Assembly: GCA_032164245.1 (NCBI GenBank)
Contig: JAVMKO010000003.1
Coordinates: forward strand, 139,799,259 to 139,863,258
Length of the DNA stretch: 64,000 nucleotides
Reading direction: 5' to 3'
Source: Sternotherus odoratus
Taxonomy: Eukaryota > Chordata > Testudines > Kinosternidae
Shown here: positions 30,469 through 42,767 of the stretch, in pieces
How the letters are laid out: the number at the start of each line of letters is the position of its first letter
Numbering within the stretch: position 1 is the first letter of the stretch
Position numbers and translations under genes: made by a program
Notes under the pieces: generated by a model
Databases searched by the model: none
Seen by the model: only the letters and a program-made list of their open reading frames with translations
What the model was told of the DNA's origin: nothing

Positions 30469-32016
30469 TTATCCTGTGCTCAGCAGAATCACGCTTCCTG
30501 CTTCTGTGCTATGGAAGCAAGACAACCTTTCTTATAAACACTGTACCACCAAGACTTGAGTCTGTAAGAAATTAGGGAGTGGAAACTTGGAGAGTCTGGC
30601 TTCTCCGCCTGTCTAAAGAAAATCCTCCAGCTTCAGCAAGAGAGATTTTCAGTGGGATTATGAAAGTAATACTAAGTTTCTAACCAAAACAGAAACTGAC
30701 TTTATCAATCCATCACTCAACCCTCAATTTCCAAATATCCTCAGAGGTGCCCAAACCTGCCCATGAAATGGAGGATGAGGTACAGGTAAGCAAGAGCTCA
30801 GTTTCCATCTACCATCTCCTCACTCCATTGAAGAGTTCAGCTGACCAACTCCCCTATTTTCTGTCTTTCTGATCTGTGCTCCTCTCATTGATGTTCATAG
30901 TGTAGGATAAGGCCTTTTGTCAGAAGGGGCCATTGGAGGTAGTCCTGGTAAAGGGCTCACTGTTTATGGTTTCAGATAGTCACGAGGCAGAGTTCAACAA
31001 TTTCACAGATATATCTTTTTTTAGATAGAAATAAATGAAACGTGGTGGGTTTTGGCTCCTTTATTTTTCATTCAAATTCCAAGCTCCAAGTAAACCTCCG
31101 CGGGTGCGAACTCACCTGAACATAAACAAAAAATATTTTTCTCAAAGTCTTCTGAATCAAAATCACCATGTTATTTTTACAAGTCTAAACCTTATACTCC
31201 CTAAAAGAGAAATATTTTCTGTCAGTTAATATTGTCCATATGTGTTGACCTTTAATCCTATTTCCTTACTACATTTCTCTTCTTGCTTTGGGATCAAAGT
31301 AGGGGTTTTTAGTATGCATCCACATACCAATACTTTCTGTTGAAACAAATCAATACATCACACCCCTCCCAAAGTTTGTACTAGTCTATTAGATTCTCTG
31401 CCTACAGTATATCTGCAAATGTAAATAGTCTCTCCAAAGTAATAATGAGTAGGCCAGTTCTATTACCTAGTTTTCATGAAAAATACTTGCAGAAACCTTA
31501 AAATCTTAAATGAGTTTTAAATTCATGGGCTGGATATATGCAAAGCTTTGGTCATAATAAAGAAATTACTGGAAAGATCATTTGCATTTTGCATCAGCAG
31601 TGCATGGCCAGACAAGAGAAATTCTCCTTTCCCACAGTTCATTAGCATGTGTTGCTAAACTAGATTGAGGACATATTTATAAAGTGTGGTCATACTCTGC
31701 CAAAAGGGCTTTGCTGAGGTTCCATGTTTATTGTGTCTCGAAGAGTTCCTTGACAACTGTGCTCTATTTACAAGGGAAAAAATCACAGGTTTTGCACATA
31801 ATCCATCAGTAACAAATATGATGATGGTCAGTTATGCTCTCAGTGACATTTGTGCAGATCCATTGCCTTCAATAATTTTGTCCTAGTGTAACTAATTTGG
31901 AATGTAGTTAATGAAGCTGTTGATGATGCACAAGGAATAGAATCCAGCTCACATTCTCTTAGCTGTGGTGGCTCTTCAAGGCTTAAAGGAATAAAAAGCA
32001 ATAAAAAATGTAGTCA
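30469..32016. other. Unique-looking DNA
   Basis: AT-rich. Nothing recognised; frames are short. Confidence 0.36.
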
Positions 32017-32830
32017 CTAAGCATATGTCTTTATTGTACAGTTAACGCAGTGACTGGCATCTGGGTCTGAGCACCTGCGTTAGCCTAGCCCATGTGTGAG
32101 CATCCTAACCAGACATGCCAAATCTGCCAAAATAACACAGAAATTGAGCTTGTTTTTGTCTTAATTGGCTAGTGAGTTGCAGGGGCAAAGCGCATGTAGG
32201 GACAAGAGGTGGGGAGAGGCAGGGGTGCACAGCAGGCCCACCACAGTCCTCAACTGCACTCCGGGGAGATCTAGTCACACAGAGTGTTGGGGTTCTTAGG
32301 GACTGGCTTGCTTTGGCCTTGTTTTGAAATGGGATTAGCTTGATTTTTAGCTTAGTGTAAAAGTTGGGGTGCTTATTTACCATGTGAAAGTTGACAACTG
32401 TGATCTCTACAGCAAGCCTAACCTATGCTACTGTGTTGTCACCATTTCTGCGCTCACTGTGTCTGGGTGCATAACCCATGGTTCTTTGTGCTGAGACATT
32501 CTAGGATTCTGTCCTACTCACCTGCAGGAAAACTTGTCTGTCCTTTGAGGGGAATTATGGGAAAGCATTGGAGGATTATTAGCACATTAGCGATTTACTG
32601 TATCCTCATTGCAAGGTATGTGGGTTCCAACCTGAATTAAACCAGAGTCTGGGTTCTAATTTATAGCCTTCACCACCTAAGATAGCTCAGGCTTAAAACA
32701 CATCCAAATCTGGGTCCGATTTTTTTATTTGTGGATGGTAGATGTGGAGGAGAGGACAAGAGGAGGAGAGGTGTTGGACTAAAACCCAGGTAGGCACCCG
32801 AGTTAACTGTGCAGTGAAGACATACCCTAA
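32017..32830. mobile_element. TIR element, GGGTATGTCT family (814 bp)
   Basis: The left end CTAAGCATATGTCTTTATTG...TACAGTTAAC and the reverse complement of the right end (CTTTAGGGTATGTCTTCACTG...CACAGTTAAC) match over about 30 nt with some differences. The interior has no transposase. A second element with this type of end is at 58183-58517, and a relative may end at 51681. A hAT MITE sits directly at its right edge. Confidence 0.62.
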
Positions 32831-32832
32831 AG

Positions 32833-32996
32833 AAGGGATAGTCAATTATTTTTCTGTCAAGGTCCAAATTTCTTGGTTAAGGTCCAGACTACAGAGAAAA
32901 TAATAATTAAAAACTTACAGGTAAAGATGTTGGGGTCAATTCAAAAGCATCTGGCAGTCTGGATTTGTCCTACAGTCCACCTATTGATGACCCTTG
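32833..32996. mobile_element. hAT MITE (164 bp)
   Basis: It starts AAGGGATAGTCAATTATTTTT and ends CACCTATTGATGACCCTTG, inverted partners of the CAGGGGTCGTCAA type. Flanks CCCTAAAG (32825-32832) and CCCTAACG (32997-33004) differ at one position, an aged 8-bp duplication. Its target is the right end of the TIR element at 32017. Confidence 0.72.
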
Positions 32997-33004
32997 CCCT
33001 AACG

Positions 33005-33929
33005 TCAGTCAGATAAGACTCTGAATATGCACAAGCAGCTGAACTATTGAGGAGGAAGAAGGTAACATTTTTGTTTCAGATCAGAACCTTACTTTAGGTT
33101 TTATTGTGTATGTATCGTCTTACTGTGGAAACCCATTGACATTTTTAACTTTCCTGTGATATACACTCTGCAGACATCTTCTGATAATGTTCCATTTATC
33201 CACTTCATATATTATCTCCCGTTCAGACACAAGACCTTCTGCCAAAAGAGCCAGTCTTGGTTGAGGTTTAAAGAGGATAAATACTTGGAAATTTGAGCCT
33301 GAGCAGTGAAACTTCCTGTAAAAGCTAAAAATGTTTGGCATCCATAAATATATCCATGGCAGCAAATCCAGCAGAGACCCATAATGTGTATTCTCACTAA
33401 TTTCTGCCCAGTGGGATGTTTTCATAACTATTGCTTTACAATGGGAGATTTCAAACAACGCAGCGTAACATAATATTTTGCAGGGAAAACATTATGCTAG
33501 AAGGCCAGGATGAATTAGAAAATATCCAAAGATTTCTGCTAATTTGTCAAAGATCTATGCAAACTTGCACTCAAATCCTACAGACCTGAGTCCAGCAAGC
33601 TTGGTCGTCAGTTTCATCTGGACAGTTAGGTATGATTTTAGTCCGGAAGTCATTTCCTATGAATTCACATCAACTGCATAATCTGACTTTTCTATACCAC
33701 AAAGTTACTTTGGAAAGTAAAGTTCCCACTTCAAAGTGCAGGCAAATTCATTCGTTTCTTGCATGGAATGTATTGTCAGTTGAGTTTCACTAGAGTGAGA
33801 GCTATAGCAGCATTCTCCTGCCTCTTCCCACACCACATTTGAGCTAAATTCTAAACCAAAACAAAACAACCCCTCCTCCCCCTGCCCACTGGGACATCCC
33901 TACCCATATGCAAAGTACGCACCTGTGTA
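33005..33929. other. Unique-looking DNA
   Basis: Minus-strand frames at 33120-33458 (112 codons) lack any recognised domain. Confidence 0.33.
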
Positions 33930-34310
33930 GGGCACTAGGAAATTTGGCAAACCAAATTGCGTCCTGCTCCAGCCCCTGCTCCACCTCTTCCCCACGGTCC
34001 CCACCCCTGCTCCGCCCCAGCCCACTCCCTCTCAACCCTTTGCCAAAGCCCCCACTCCACCCCTTCTTGCCCCTGCTCCGCCCCAGCCCTGCCCCCAACC
34101 CCATGAGCTCTGCAGCAGGGCCGGGCCTGCATTCACCGGTTGCGGGAAGTGCAGTGACCTGGCCCCAGCCGAGCCTCTGTTGAGTGCTGGAGAGAAGCTT
34201 CACCTGCCCCCCAAGTCAGCCCTCACCCCTCTGCAGTGTCCTGGGGCCCCACATCCCTCCCTGCGGGGATGGTTGCATAGAGCCCCAGAATAGCTAGGGA
34301 CAGTCCTGCC
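33930..34310. repeat. GC-rich, C-biased block, probably DNA-transposon derived
   Basis: Repeated CCCCTGCTCC and CCCCAGCCC words on the plus strand, then GGGCCGGGCCTGCATTCACC and GTTGCGGGAAGTGC. Its composition resembles the interiors of the hAT elements here, but no matched ends or TSD were found. Confidence 0.35.
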
Positions 34311-35868
34311 CCCTCACATCTATTTTCTTTTCTTTAACCCTCACTGAACCTTTCCATCATGAGTGGTGATATTTACTAGGTCTACAGACCTCTTCATGGG
34401 AATCTGTATGCTGTTGGAATTGCTCTTGATTTTTAGAGAAAACAAAAAACCTATTTTGCTTTGGATAGTGGAGGATGGAACGTTACGTGAGACTAGGTCC
34501 TGTCAGATATAAAGGAAGCAGGAAGAGAACAACAGCGAGCAAGGAAACATTAGTATGAAAACAATTTTACATTCACCACTCATGGAGCTATTAGTAAAAT
34601 CATGAATTAAGTAGTGTCCCCTGAACGTAGTGGGAGGAAAGAGTTGCAAACCCATGCATCTCGAAGAAGGTGAATTAAGTTCAGACTGTACTTAAAGACA
34701 TACTCTAAAGCAGGGATAGTAAGTGTACTTAAATGTTTATTCTACCAATTCAGAAAATGAAGGAAGGGGGAATGAGCATTGTTGGACTTTGTAGCTTTAA
34801 CCACAATTTTTTAATTTCTACATTTACAACTGTTCTTCTGAAAAAGCAGCTATTAAACAAAATTGCACACCAGGACATGTCAACTTTGTAGTTCCATTAT
34901 CCTGGCATTTCAAGGATAAGAAAAGACCACATGCTAAATTTCAACAAAATATATCCACCATTATCTCCTGACATAACCACTGAGTCCTTGTCAGTGTGAA
35001 CTAGCAGACTTTTGCCACTCTAAACTTTATTCATTAATTTATTTTATTTTTCAGCAGCAATTGTTTTAATGCTAGGCTTGAATTTGCCATTTCCCCAGCT
35101 GGTTCCTATAGAATTGTTCTCTTTAATAAAAAAGAAAAAAGAAAAGCCTGTGAATTTATCTCTGTCTTCTTTTTTGCCAGTGAATGAACTTCATTTGAGC
35201 CAAAAGCCATTTGTTTGATATATATCCATTATGTGTTCCTGCCAATTTCTAATGTACGCAATAAGGCTCACTATTAAAGAAAAAAGCAAACAAGTTCACG
35301 CTCTAAAGTAGCCTGTCCGAGCATGCATGGTTTCTCGTGTAACTCTTGGGTTTGATTCGTTATGTACTATCTTTATTTTGGTTGTTCCAAAGTCCTGACT
35401 GGGGACATGTAGGAGATCAGTTTAAGATATTATAGTACGCAGTACTAAAAATAATACCTGAATGTGCACTATAGCATTCATTTCAAGGGATGACTGCCCT
35501 TACTGCTGATTACCCAGGTTTTGGACTACAGAATAGACCTATGTTTCACATTTGTGCTGAAGAAAAGGCACAAATGTTTGAATGATGTCGGTGCACATGT
35601 TTATTTCATAGCTAAACCACCTCCGTCTGAAAAGGGGAGGGACTGGGAAAAATAGTTGAATAGAAGAAACAGCACGTTATGTACCAAATTCTCTGCTGGT
35701 GTAATACATTGATGCAATTCTGCTGAAGAATCTTGGCCTATCACATTTTAGCCCCGATTCAAGCTCTGAAATGCATCAAGTATAAGGTGCTGTAAAGAAA
35801 CTGCTACAGTAACATACTGACAATTAAAATACCGTAGGTTGCATTGTGTAGCTTTGTCTGGACACAAA
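34311..35868. other. Unique-looking AT-rich DNA
   Basis: Nothing recognised. 35695-35760 has vocabulary of old palindromic repeats (CTCTGCTGGTGTAATAC). Confidence 0.35.
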
Positions 35869-36460
35869 GGGTTTGATTCTCATTTACACTCAGGCCCCTT
35901 TCAGGGGTGAAAGTAAGGGGGCGCTGACTTTAATGTTGCTGCCCCTTTTGTGCCCCCTATCGGGGCCCTTCCGGATCCTTACCAGCATGGCAGCCAATGG
36001 AGAGGTGCAAAAGGGGCACCGATGACCCGGCAGGGCCGCCAATGGGGAGCATAAAAGAGGCAGTGATGTTAAAGCGCTGCCGTGGTAACGCTTTAATGTT
36101 ACGCCTCCTTTTGCCCTCTGGCCGCCGACAGGGGGAGGGGGAGAGAGAAGTAGCTGCCCTGGGGACGTGATTTTAAAAGGGCCCAGGGCTTCAGCTGGAT
36201 CCCTGGGCCCTTTAAATCGCCATTGGAGCCCTGGACAGCATGGCCAGGGAGCACAGATGGACTAGCTGGGAGATGCTGACTCCCCCCCCTCCCAGCCCCA
36301 CCCCATTCACCTGAGGCCCCACCCCTTACGAGGGTGGGGGAGCAGAGTGGCCCCGCACTGCTAGTATACAAGGGCACTAAGGTGAGTATACTCATTCTAA
36401 GGCTCCTTTACACTCCCAGAGTGTTCTAAAGAGGCCTTAGTGTAAATGAGAATAAGGCCC
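35869..36460. repeat. Palindromic MITE interrupted by a hAT
   Basis: The left side GGGTTTGATTCTCATTTACACT and the right side AGTGTAAATGAGAATAAGGCCC are near-perfect inverted partners, each followed inward by a CCCTTT or CTCCTTT and AGGCC-type segment. Between them lies the hAT at 35902-36401. Removing that insertion would leave a compact palindrome of under 100 bp. Confidence 0.7.
35902..36401. mobile_element. hAT element, CAGGGGTGAAAGTA family (500 bp)
   Basis: The left end is CAGGGGTGAAAGTAAGGGG; the right end GAGTATACTCATTCTAAG is a decayed inverted partner. Flanks GCCCCTTT (35894-35901) and GCTCCTTT (36402-36409) match at 7 of 8 positions. Inside are repeated AAAAGGGGCA and TTAATGTT words and paired CCAGGGCTTC and CCCTGGGCCC motifs. 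No transposase. Confidence 0.68.
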
Positions 36461-39200
36461 ATACATTTTTTCTTAGCTTTCCATAGCTCTCAATAATTCC
36501 AAATTGCTTTAAATTGTATTTATATCAGCTTAGAAGGTGCAGGACTTTTTTTTTAGATACAAGATTATGCAGTTTAATGAGACAAGCAGTCTCGTTGCCT
36601 GACATTTCCCTAACTAATCTGGCAAAGCACTACAGTTCTGCTCATCGTCCTGCTTTTGTTAAACGATACCCTCTGTAAGAAGGGAACAAGATGCATATTT
36701 GGATCCAGATTCAGATCCAAATTCAAACTTTCCCAATCTTGGAGATCATTGTGATTAGGGCCTTGGGTATAGGGCATTACACAGGGAGCTCAAAGTTGCA
36801 AAATTCACATCAGCGTTCAAATACCAAAATTTGTGCCTGCTGGGGGAGACACTTGGCATTCTGGACCAGTCTAATGTCTTGTATGACTAGAAAAATTGCT
36901 GACAATTTTGAGGTAATATTTTTGCAGAAATATGCCTGCATTTGTTTTTTAAAAGCTCTAGTTATGATGTACTTTTTGAATGACTAAAGAAGAGCAGAAA
37001 AGGAATTTTGTTTTGTTATTTTTTTAATTTCAGAAATTCTTATACAATATAACACCTGTCTAATCATTCTGCCATGAGGGTTTCAGCAGGGAATTCACTG
37101 CATATCTCTCATAAAAAGAAGGCTAAAATAAAAATCATAATACAGTTTTAAGGCAGCATATTTCAAGGCTGAGCTATGCAATGCTAGCAAACGGGACAGA
37201 ACCAGAGCTAATGATCGAAAGCGAGTCCTATTTAGAAAATTTTATTAAAAAATACATTTGGGAGCATGCCAGGGTGCCTTTAAATGTTTGAAGGGGATTG
37301 TTTGTTTGCAAACGCCTCATTCACCACTCCCAGTACTGACAGCCTTTAGCTATGTGCAGTATTTAAGTTCGGACAGTTCTAGCCCAATGGCATGCCTTTA
37401 CTTCAAGCCAGCCCAATAAAATAGTATCAGTAAAATCTTTAAAAGAGTGCTTCATGCACCATGACAGGCTGAAATCCATTTTCTTTCAAATAAAATTTTT
37501 AAAAAGAGATCTGAGATTTCTCTAATTTCAGACGTCTGAATCCTTTGTTATGCCTCTACCATTGCTTTCACGCAGGAAGACTATGTGATACTGTGTACTT
37601 TTAAGATTGCCTGTTTAACTCCACCCTGAGGGTAAGATTTGCTGTTTAAAGAATCTTCCCTTTATTTCTTTTGACTAGACACCTCTTTGATTTTTCACAT
37701 TTTTATTTTCACCATAATTAGCTTAATTTTTGAAATGAAAAGGAATTTTGAACCAGGAAATCTGTCACTTTCAACAACTTCTAAATACTTTTCACTCTGT
37801 ATTTCAAAAAGAGAAAATGTAGTCAAAACTGACCCTTTGCCATAGAAAGAATGTTTCCTTACATTTTTTTTCAATGAGTTCTAATTACATTGTGTGTTTC
37901 AACTTGGTGAATCCTAAAATGCTTTACAAACTGTTATAAAAATTAAGTACAGCGATTAATTAACTGACTCTAGGGAGGAATGTGGTGGCTGTTTTATCAG
38001 GGCACAGAAACTAAAAGTTTAGGACAGGAAGGGAAAATATGCATCCAGTTCAGATAAGCATCCAAACTTTCAGGGGTTTATACAAAACAAACCTCCAAAG
38101 AGAGAAAAGTAATCAAAGTACTGTATTCTCAACCCATTCTAAAAATATGGAAAATGAAAATGCTATCAAATTGTATGTGGTAAGTTAAAATCATGACCAG
38201 CGCACTATGACTGTATTTATGTGGTAAGCATGTGTCAGTCTTTTGGCAGAAGAAAACCTAAACTGTCAAAAAATGTCTAAATAGTTCCAAAGTTTGGGGA
38301 GTGTTTTTATATTTATACAGATGCTTAAAGATATGTTGGGCATGTGCAACGGAAACAGGGTTATAATGATAGTTGGGGATGTTTTAGCATCAAGAAGGTC
38401 AAGTGATGCAAACCACCACATAGTCAGCATGTTGTCATTACCTAATTAAATAATGGTATTCAGGACAATGGTATTTTCTTCCATATTTTTGTTTTGGCTT
38501 AGATACTGCTTGAGGTGCTCGAAATTCGATGCCTTTTTTTTTTAAACTTACAAAATGTGTGAACTCCTTAAGCACTAACTGTAAAATAAATCACTCCATA
38601 GAGACCGCAGCAGCCAGAAAAGTGTGCCTTAAGCTCCACAGACGTAATTGTTCTTCTGTTGATAAATGCTTTAAACCCATCTTATGCAACATATGAGTAG
38701 CAAGACAGAATAATTACTGTAATCAAAACATCACAAGCTGGGCCAGGACTCAAGAGAAGGTTACAGAAAAATGTCTTAAGATGAGCGGGGCTCTGCAAAA
38801 GTTCTGACTTCTGAGAATTAGTGAGACACTGTCACCGTTAAAATGCACAATACTGCTCTCTTTATGAACAGATTACCTTACTTCAGTGATCTCTAAAAAC
38901 GTACACAATTTGTACTGCATGACACCATTTTGAACAGAACTATTTTGGGGGCTTCTCTCAGAACTCGATTCAAGACATTCAAAAAAAAAAGCGTAGTTTC
39001 AAACAGTTTAACTTTAAGTCCTTATTACAATAGCAGCCTATGTTAGGGAAGAATCTTTCACCTAGAAGAGCCAGATCCCATGCACTGTACAGACTGTGGG
39101 CTTGATTCACCCTGAAATTAAAGAAGGATGCAAATTGCACTCCCATCTTTGCTCTCTGGGACAACCGTTCCAGAAATGGTTCTCGTTTCCTGCTGCTATT
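36461..39200. other. Longest repeat-poor stretch in the window
   Basis: About 2.7 kb, AT-rich, with no element recognised and no long frame. A short TCCAGATTCAGATCCAAATTC dyad or tandem lies at 36700-36730. Lack of repeats among such dense neighbours could mean old, constrained or simply unlucky sequence. Confidence 0.4.
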
Positions 39201-39208
39201 CTCTATGC

Positions 39209-39543
39209 CAGGGTTTCTCAAACTGGGGGTCGCGACCCCCCAGGGGGTCACCGAGCACTCCCTGGGGGGTTGCGAGCTCCTGCCGCCACAACTCGCGGCG
39301 GCGGGGACTGGGGCCGGCGCGCACCCGGCAGCCCGCCTGCTGCAGGGACTGGGGCCGGTGCGCAGCCGGCAGCCCACCCGTGGCGGGGCCGGGGGACCAG
39401 GGTGCAGCCGGCCGCCCTGCCGCGGCGGGGACAGGGGGCCTGGGCACAGCCGGGAGCCCGCCCCTGGCGGGGACTGGAGGGGTCGTGCTGCGCCGACACA
39501 GCCGGAAAAGGGGGCACGGTCTCAAAAAGTTTGAGAACCGCTG
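39209..39543. mobile_element. hAT element with CpG-rich core (335 bp)
   Basis: Ends CAGGGTTTCTCAAACTGGGG and AAAGTTTGAGAACCGCTG are inverted partners, flanked by a perfect 8-bp duplication CTCTATGC (39201-39208 and 39544-39551). The core (39280-39480) holds tandem-like units with GGGGACTGGGGCCGG and CAGCCGGCAGCCC, rich in CpG. All frames through it (98-172 codons) are compositional. Confidence 0.88.
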
Positions 39544-39551
39544 CTCTATGC

Positions 39552-41202
39552 TCTGTTAAGAGCTGCACAGAGGAAGCCAATTGCAGTGCACGACAAATTT
39601 CATTGGTCCTATAAAACCCAGGAATGATGTCACATATTAATAAGCACCATCTATTGGCAGTGTATGTATGAACTATTTACATATATGCAGATCTAGAGCA
39701 CTCATCACATGCTCTCCATAGAAGCGCCACTGGTGAAGATTGTCCAGGGCAAGCAATGAATCAGTGCATCTCTTTGCTGCTCTGGCAGTTGAAATTTGGT
39801 AGGGGAGAGAGTCCTGAGGTCACAATGGTGCCTTTCACTGTTTTCATGAAAATCTTTGCTGTTTAGGCCAAGTTCTAAACCTATGAAAATTATCATTTTC
39901 ACACATGTAGCAGAATTCATGTTTCAATATTTGAGTGATGATTTCAGTATGATTCAGGAGAACCAGAACCCCATAATTTGAACTGGCTGAAAAACAGAAT
40001 TTCTGTCCCAGGGGAAATTCTGGTATTTCAAAACTGATCTCAAAACTGATCCCAAACTGGGACCAAAAACTTGAAAAATAAAAATTCTAAAAATGGATTC
40101 AGAAATGTGAAAGTATTTCATTTTGGTTTGGTTTTCCAGTGGCCACAGTTCAGTGCAATTCATATGCCTCATACCCCCATTCTTCCCCCAGGGCCAGACT
40201 CCCCAGCTAGACTATATCTCCCATGATGTACCATGGCAGTTAACCAGAGAAGCAATTCAGCTAGTGAACCTGGACAGTCTTGGAAGGATTAGGATTTTTT
40301 ATTGGTAAATGTCACTAAAATGTTGATTTTTTTCATACACATACAAATCAGTGAAAAAAATATTTCCATTGCTAATAATCAAAATTTAAAACCAAGCAAA
40401 GAAAACTGCTTCTGAGAACTTATTAGAAACACAATCCTGTGATTTAGATTTTTGAATTAGTCTTGATAGAAATGGACTAGTAAATGAAGAGGAAAAACAA
40501 GTATGAGTTGTTGATTTAAGGATATTTATGTTTTGCATGTGATGTTGACAATTTATATTTAAGCAGTTATAAAGCTTTACTCTTTGAATCTCCATGTCTA
40601 TTGTCATTAAATAATTGTTTGGAACACCCCCCCTCCCCTGCCGCCCATGATTTTCTGAAACTGTGAAAACTTAAATCACTAAAAAAAAAAAAATCCATTA
40701 TTTTGTGTAACTGCTAAAATGTAAATTGATACAAAATAAAATTTAAAATGCTTAAAATAAGCACCCATATTATCTGTTGCAATTATTTAAAAAATGAAAA
40801 TTGAGTTTTGCCAAGTCTACCCATAAGGGAGTGTGAAGACAAGAGACACCCAAATTACAATTTCCATGAGACATTGTAGCAGCTCAGTTGAACACAGATG
40901 AATGTTGAACTGACTCGGCTCCCTGGCTGACTTCAAGTCAAAGAACTGAAATATTTCAATAGCCATTGATCCAACTTGGAATAAAATATTGCATTTAATT
41001 TTCCTGATGGAAAGTCAAAAACATTTTTAATTCCTAACCATCTCTATCCATAACCAATGCCTATTGAAAACTATTGAAACAGGAGTAATTTATATGCCTT
41101 ATAGATTCCCCGTAACTCTAATATATAATATCAAAAAAGACATAATAATTAAACCCTGGACCTCCTTTCCAGGACAGTGGAGACTTTACCATGGAGGCAA
41201 CT
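39552..41202. other. AT-rich DNA with a decayed GAAAATTT-type repeat
   Basis: 39950-40140 is rich in AAAAC, TTTCC and GGAAAT words (CCAGAACCCC...TTTGGTTTTCCAGTGG) like the AT-rich element at 7823-8035. An A13 run at 40681-40693. No gene was seen. Confidence 0.36.
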
Positions 41203-41315
41203 ACTACTTACTAATACCTACCTTGAATGGGTATTGTGAGGATTAATCTTTTAATATTTGTAAGACTACTTGAACATGAAAAGAGTGGTGGCGTTATGAA
41301 TAATAACGTATTTAT
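41203..41315 (+). repeat. MIR-like SINE fragment
   Basis: ACTAATACCTACCTTGAATG, GGTATTGTGAGGATTAATC and AATATTTGTAAGACTACTTG follow the MIR body 'TACCTCATAGGGTTGTTGTGAGGATTAAATG...ATGTAAAGCGCTT'. Confidence 0.52.
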
Positions 41316-41703
41316 GTAATACTGCTTCGAGAACAGTGCTTATAGCTGAGAGAAGAAAGCTCTGAGGGCCTAAGAATTGCCCAAAAGATCTTGAAGGACT
41401 CATGAAAACTCATATACTGTCAATGTATGCACCTTTCAAGGGTGCTAGCTACTTCCAAACTTCTTAGTGGAAAGTACTGGACACAAACCAGACCTTGTGA
41501 GAATTTTCAGTTTCTACTTAACATGTCCCTTTCATCTCTCACTTTCAACATGTTTCACAGAGGAGAGAGCAGAATATATAATATATATATGCAAACACAC
41601 ATATTTTTATGCTTTTTCTGAAGATGACTCATTTTTAAATTAGTGCTAATTTAAGGTTTGATCTTCTCTAGAAACATATACTGACAAAAGTAGCAGGTGT
41701 TAT

Positions 41704-41807
41704 TTGGATTCTAATAGGAGTCCAGTGGCACCTTAAAGACTAGGACCCCTTGTTGTTTTTGTGGCTACAGACTAACACGGCTATCTCTCCGTTACTTGGA
41801 TTCTAAT
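41704..41807 (-). mobile_element. Fold-back retroposon (family A), 80 nt, 12-nt TSD
   Basis: A perfect 12-nt duplication TTGGATTCTAAT lies at 41704-41715 and 41796-41807. On the minus strand the insert is a sense head (GGAGAGATAGCCGTGTTAGT, then AACAACAAGGGGTCC) followed by antisense AGTCTTTAAGGTGCCAC and GGACTCCT. The outermost 8 nt of the antisense pair with the end of the sense part. The same layout, with other break points, is seen at 3055-3141. Confidence 0.76.
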
Positions 41808-41855
41808 GTATACTACAAAATGCATGGGGAATTTAGCAAACTTTTCTTTGGAGCA

Positions 41856-41975
41856 CAGGTTCTTAAACTATGGTTTATAGACCAATGATAGTCTGTGAAG
41901 AGCTGGCTTTTCATATGATGGTGGCTCTCCTTCTTGTTTTCAACTGCTAAGTGACATTAAAGGAAGCTATAAGTA
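41856..41975 (+). repeat. hAT terminal fragment
   Basis: CAGGTTCTTAAACTATGG and GTTTATAGACCAATG resemble an old hAT end. The partner end was not identified. Confidence 0.35.
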
Positions 41976-42767
41976 CATTAAAGACCATTCTCTAGTTTTA
42001 GCTACAATTTTATATCTGTCCTACACAGACTTGTTCTTTCTTTTTAAGATTAGCTGGACCACTGGTCCAATAGAATGTGGAATTTTTTATGTTCCTTTTT
42101 ACCATGTTAAGTATTTGATCCACTCTAATTATTTCACATGTTCTGTAATTAGAACTGGGTTAGAAAAATAACTTTATATACACACACTGGTAATCACTGA
42201 CTTCCAAGAGCTTATTGCTCCTACCCTATCCTTCTTCTTGTAATATGTTCTGCCTGTATGATTTCTTTCTTGAAATCAATAGGACCACTCACATGTTTAA
42301 AGTTAGTTACATGCTTAAATAAATTGCTGAAACAGGGCCAATGTTAGTTCGAGTTATTTATGAGTAAAAGCTGCAGGATCATGCTCCAAGTCTTACCAGA
42401 CCAAACTGTCTGGTTTTCTTTAAATAGAATTACAATACAGTATTTATGGCTGAAAGGGATATGGTAGATAGAATATTTGGGGATTTTAGTAGTACATTTG
42501 AAAGCACCTAGTGAAATCTTACATGAAAAATGAATTCCAATGGGCTCAGATAAAGTCAAGGTCATGTGTGCTGAAAACTGGCTAAAAGATTGTAAACGCA
42601 GGATAGTACTGATAAATGGAACAGTATCAAGCTGTGGGACAGAGGCTGCCCAGTGGAGTAGCACAAGGTTCAGTATTAAAAGCTGTTTCATTAATGTCTT
42701 CAATACTGATCTGGGAGAGAGAGAGAAAACAGCTCATTAGATTAGCAAACAATGATACATTGGGAGA

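Noticed and set aside
38979..39614. Frames up to 172 codons around 39.2-39.6 kb
   Set aside because: They cross the boundaries of the hAT at 39209-39543 and are G/A/P/R-rich compositional frames.
41704..41807. LINE-style twin-priming inversion
   Set aside because: Twin priming gives antisense 5' part then sense 3' part. Here the order is sense head then antisense downstream part, in this and the other fold-back copies.
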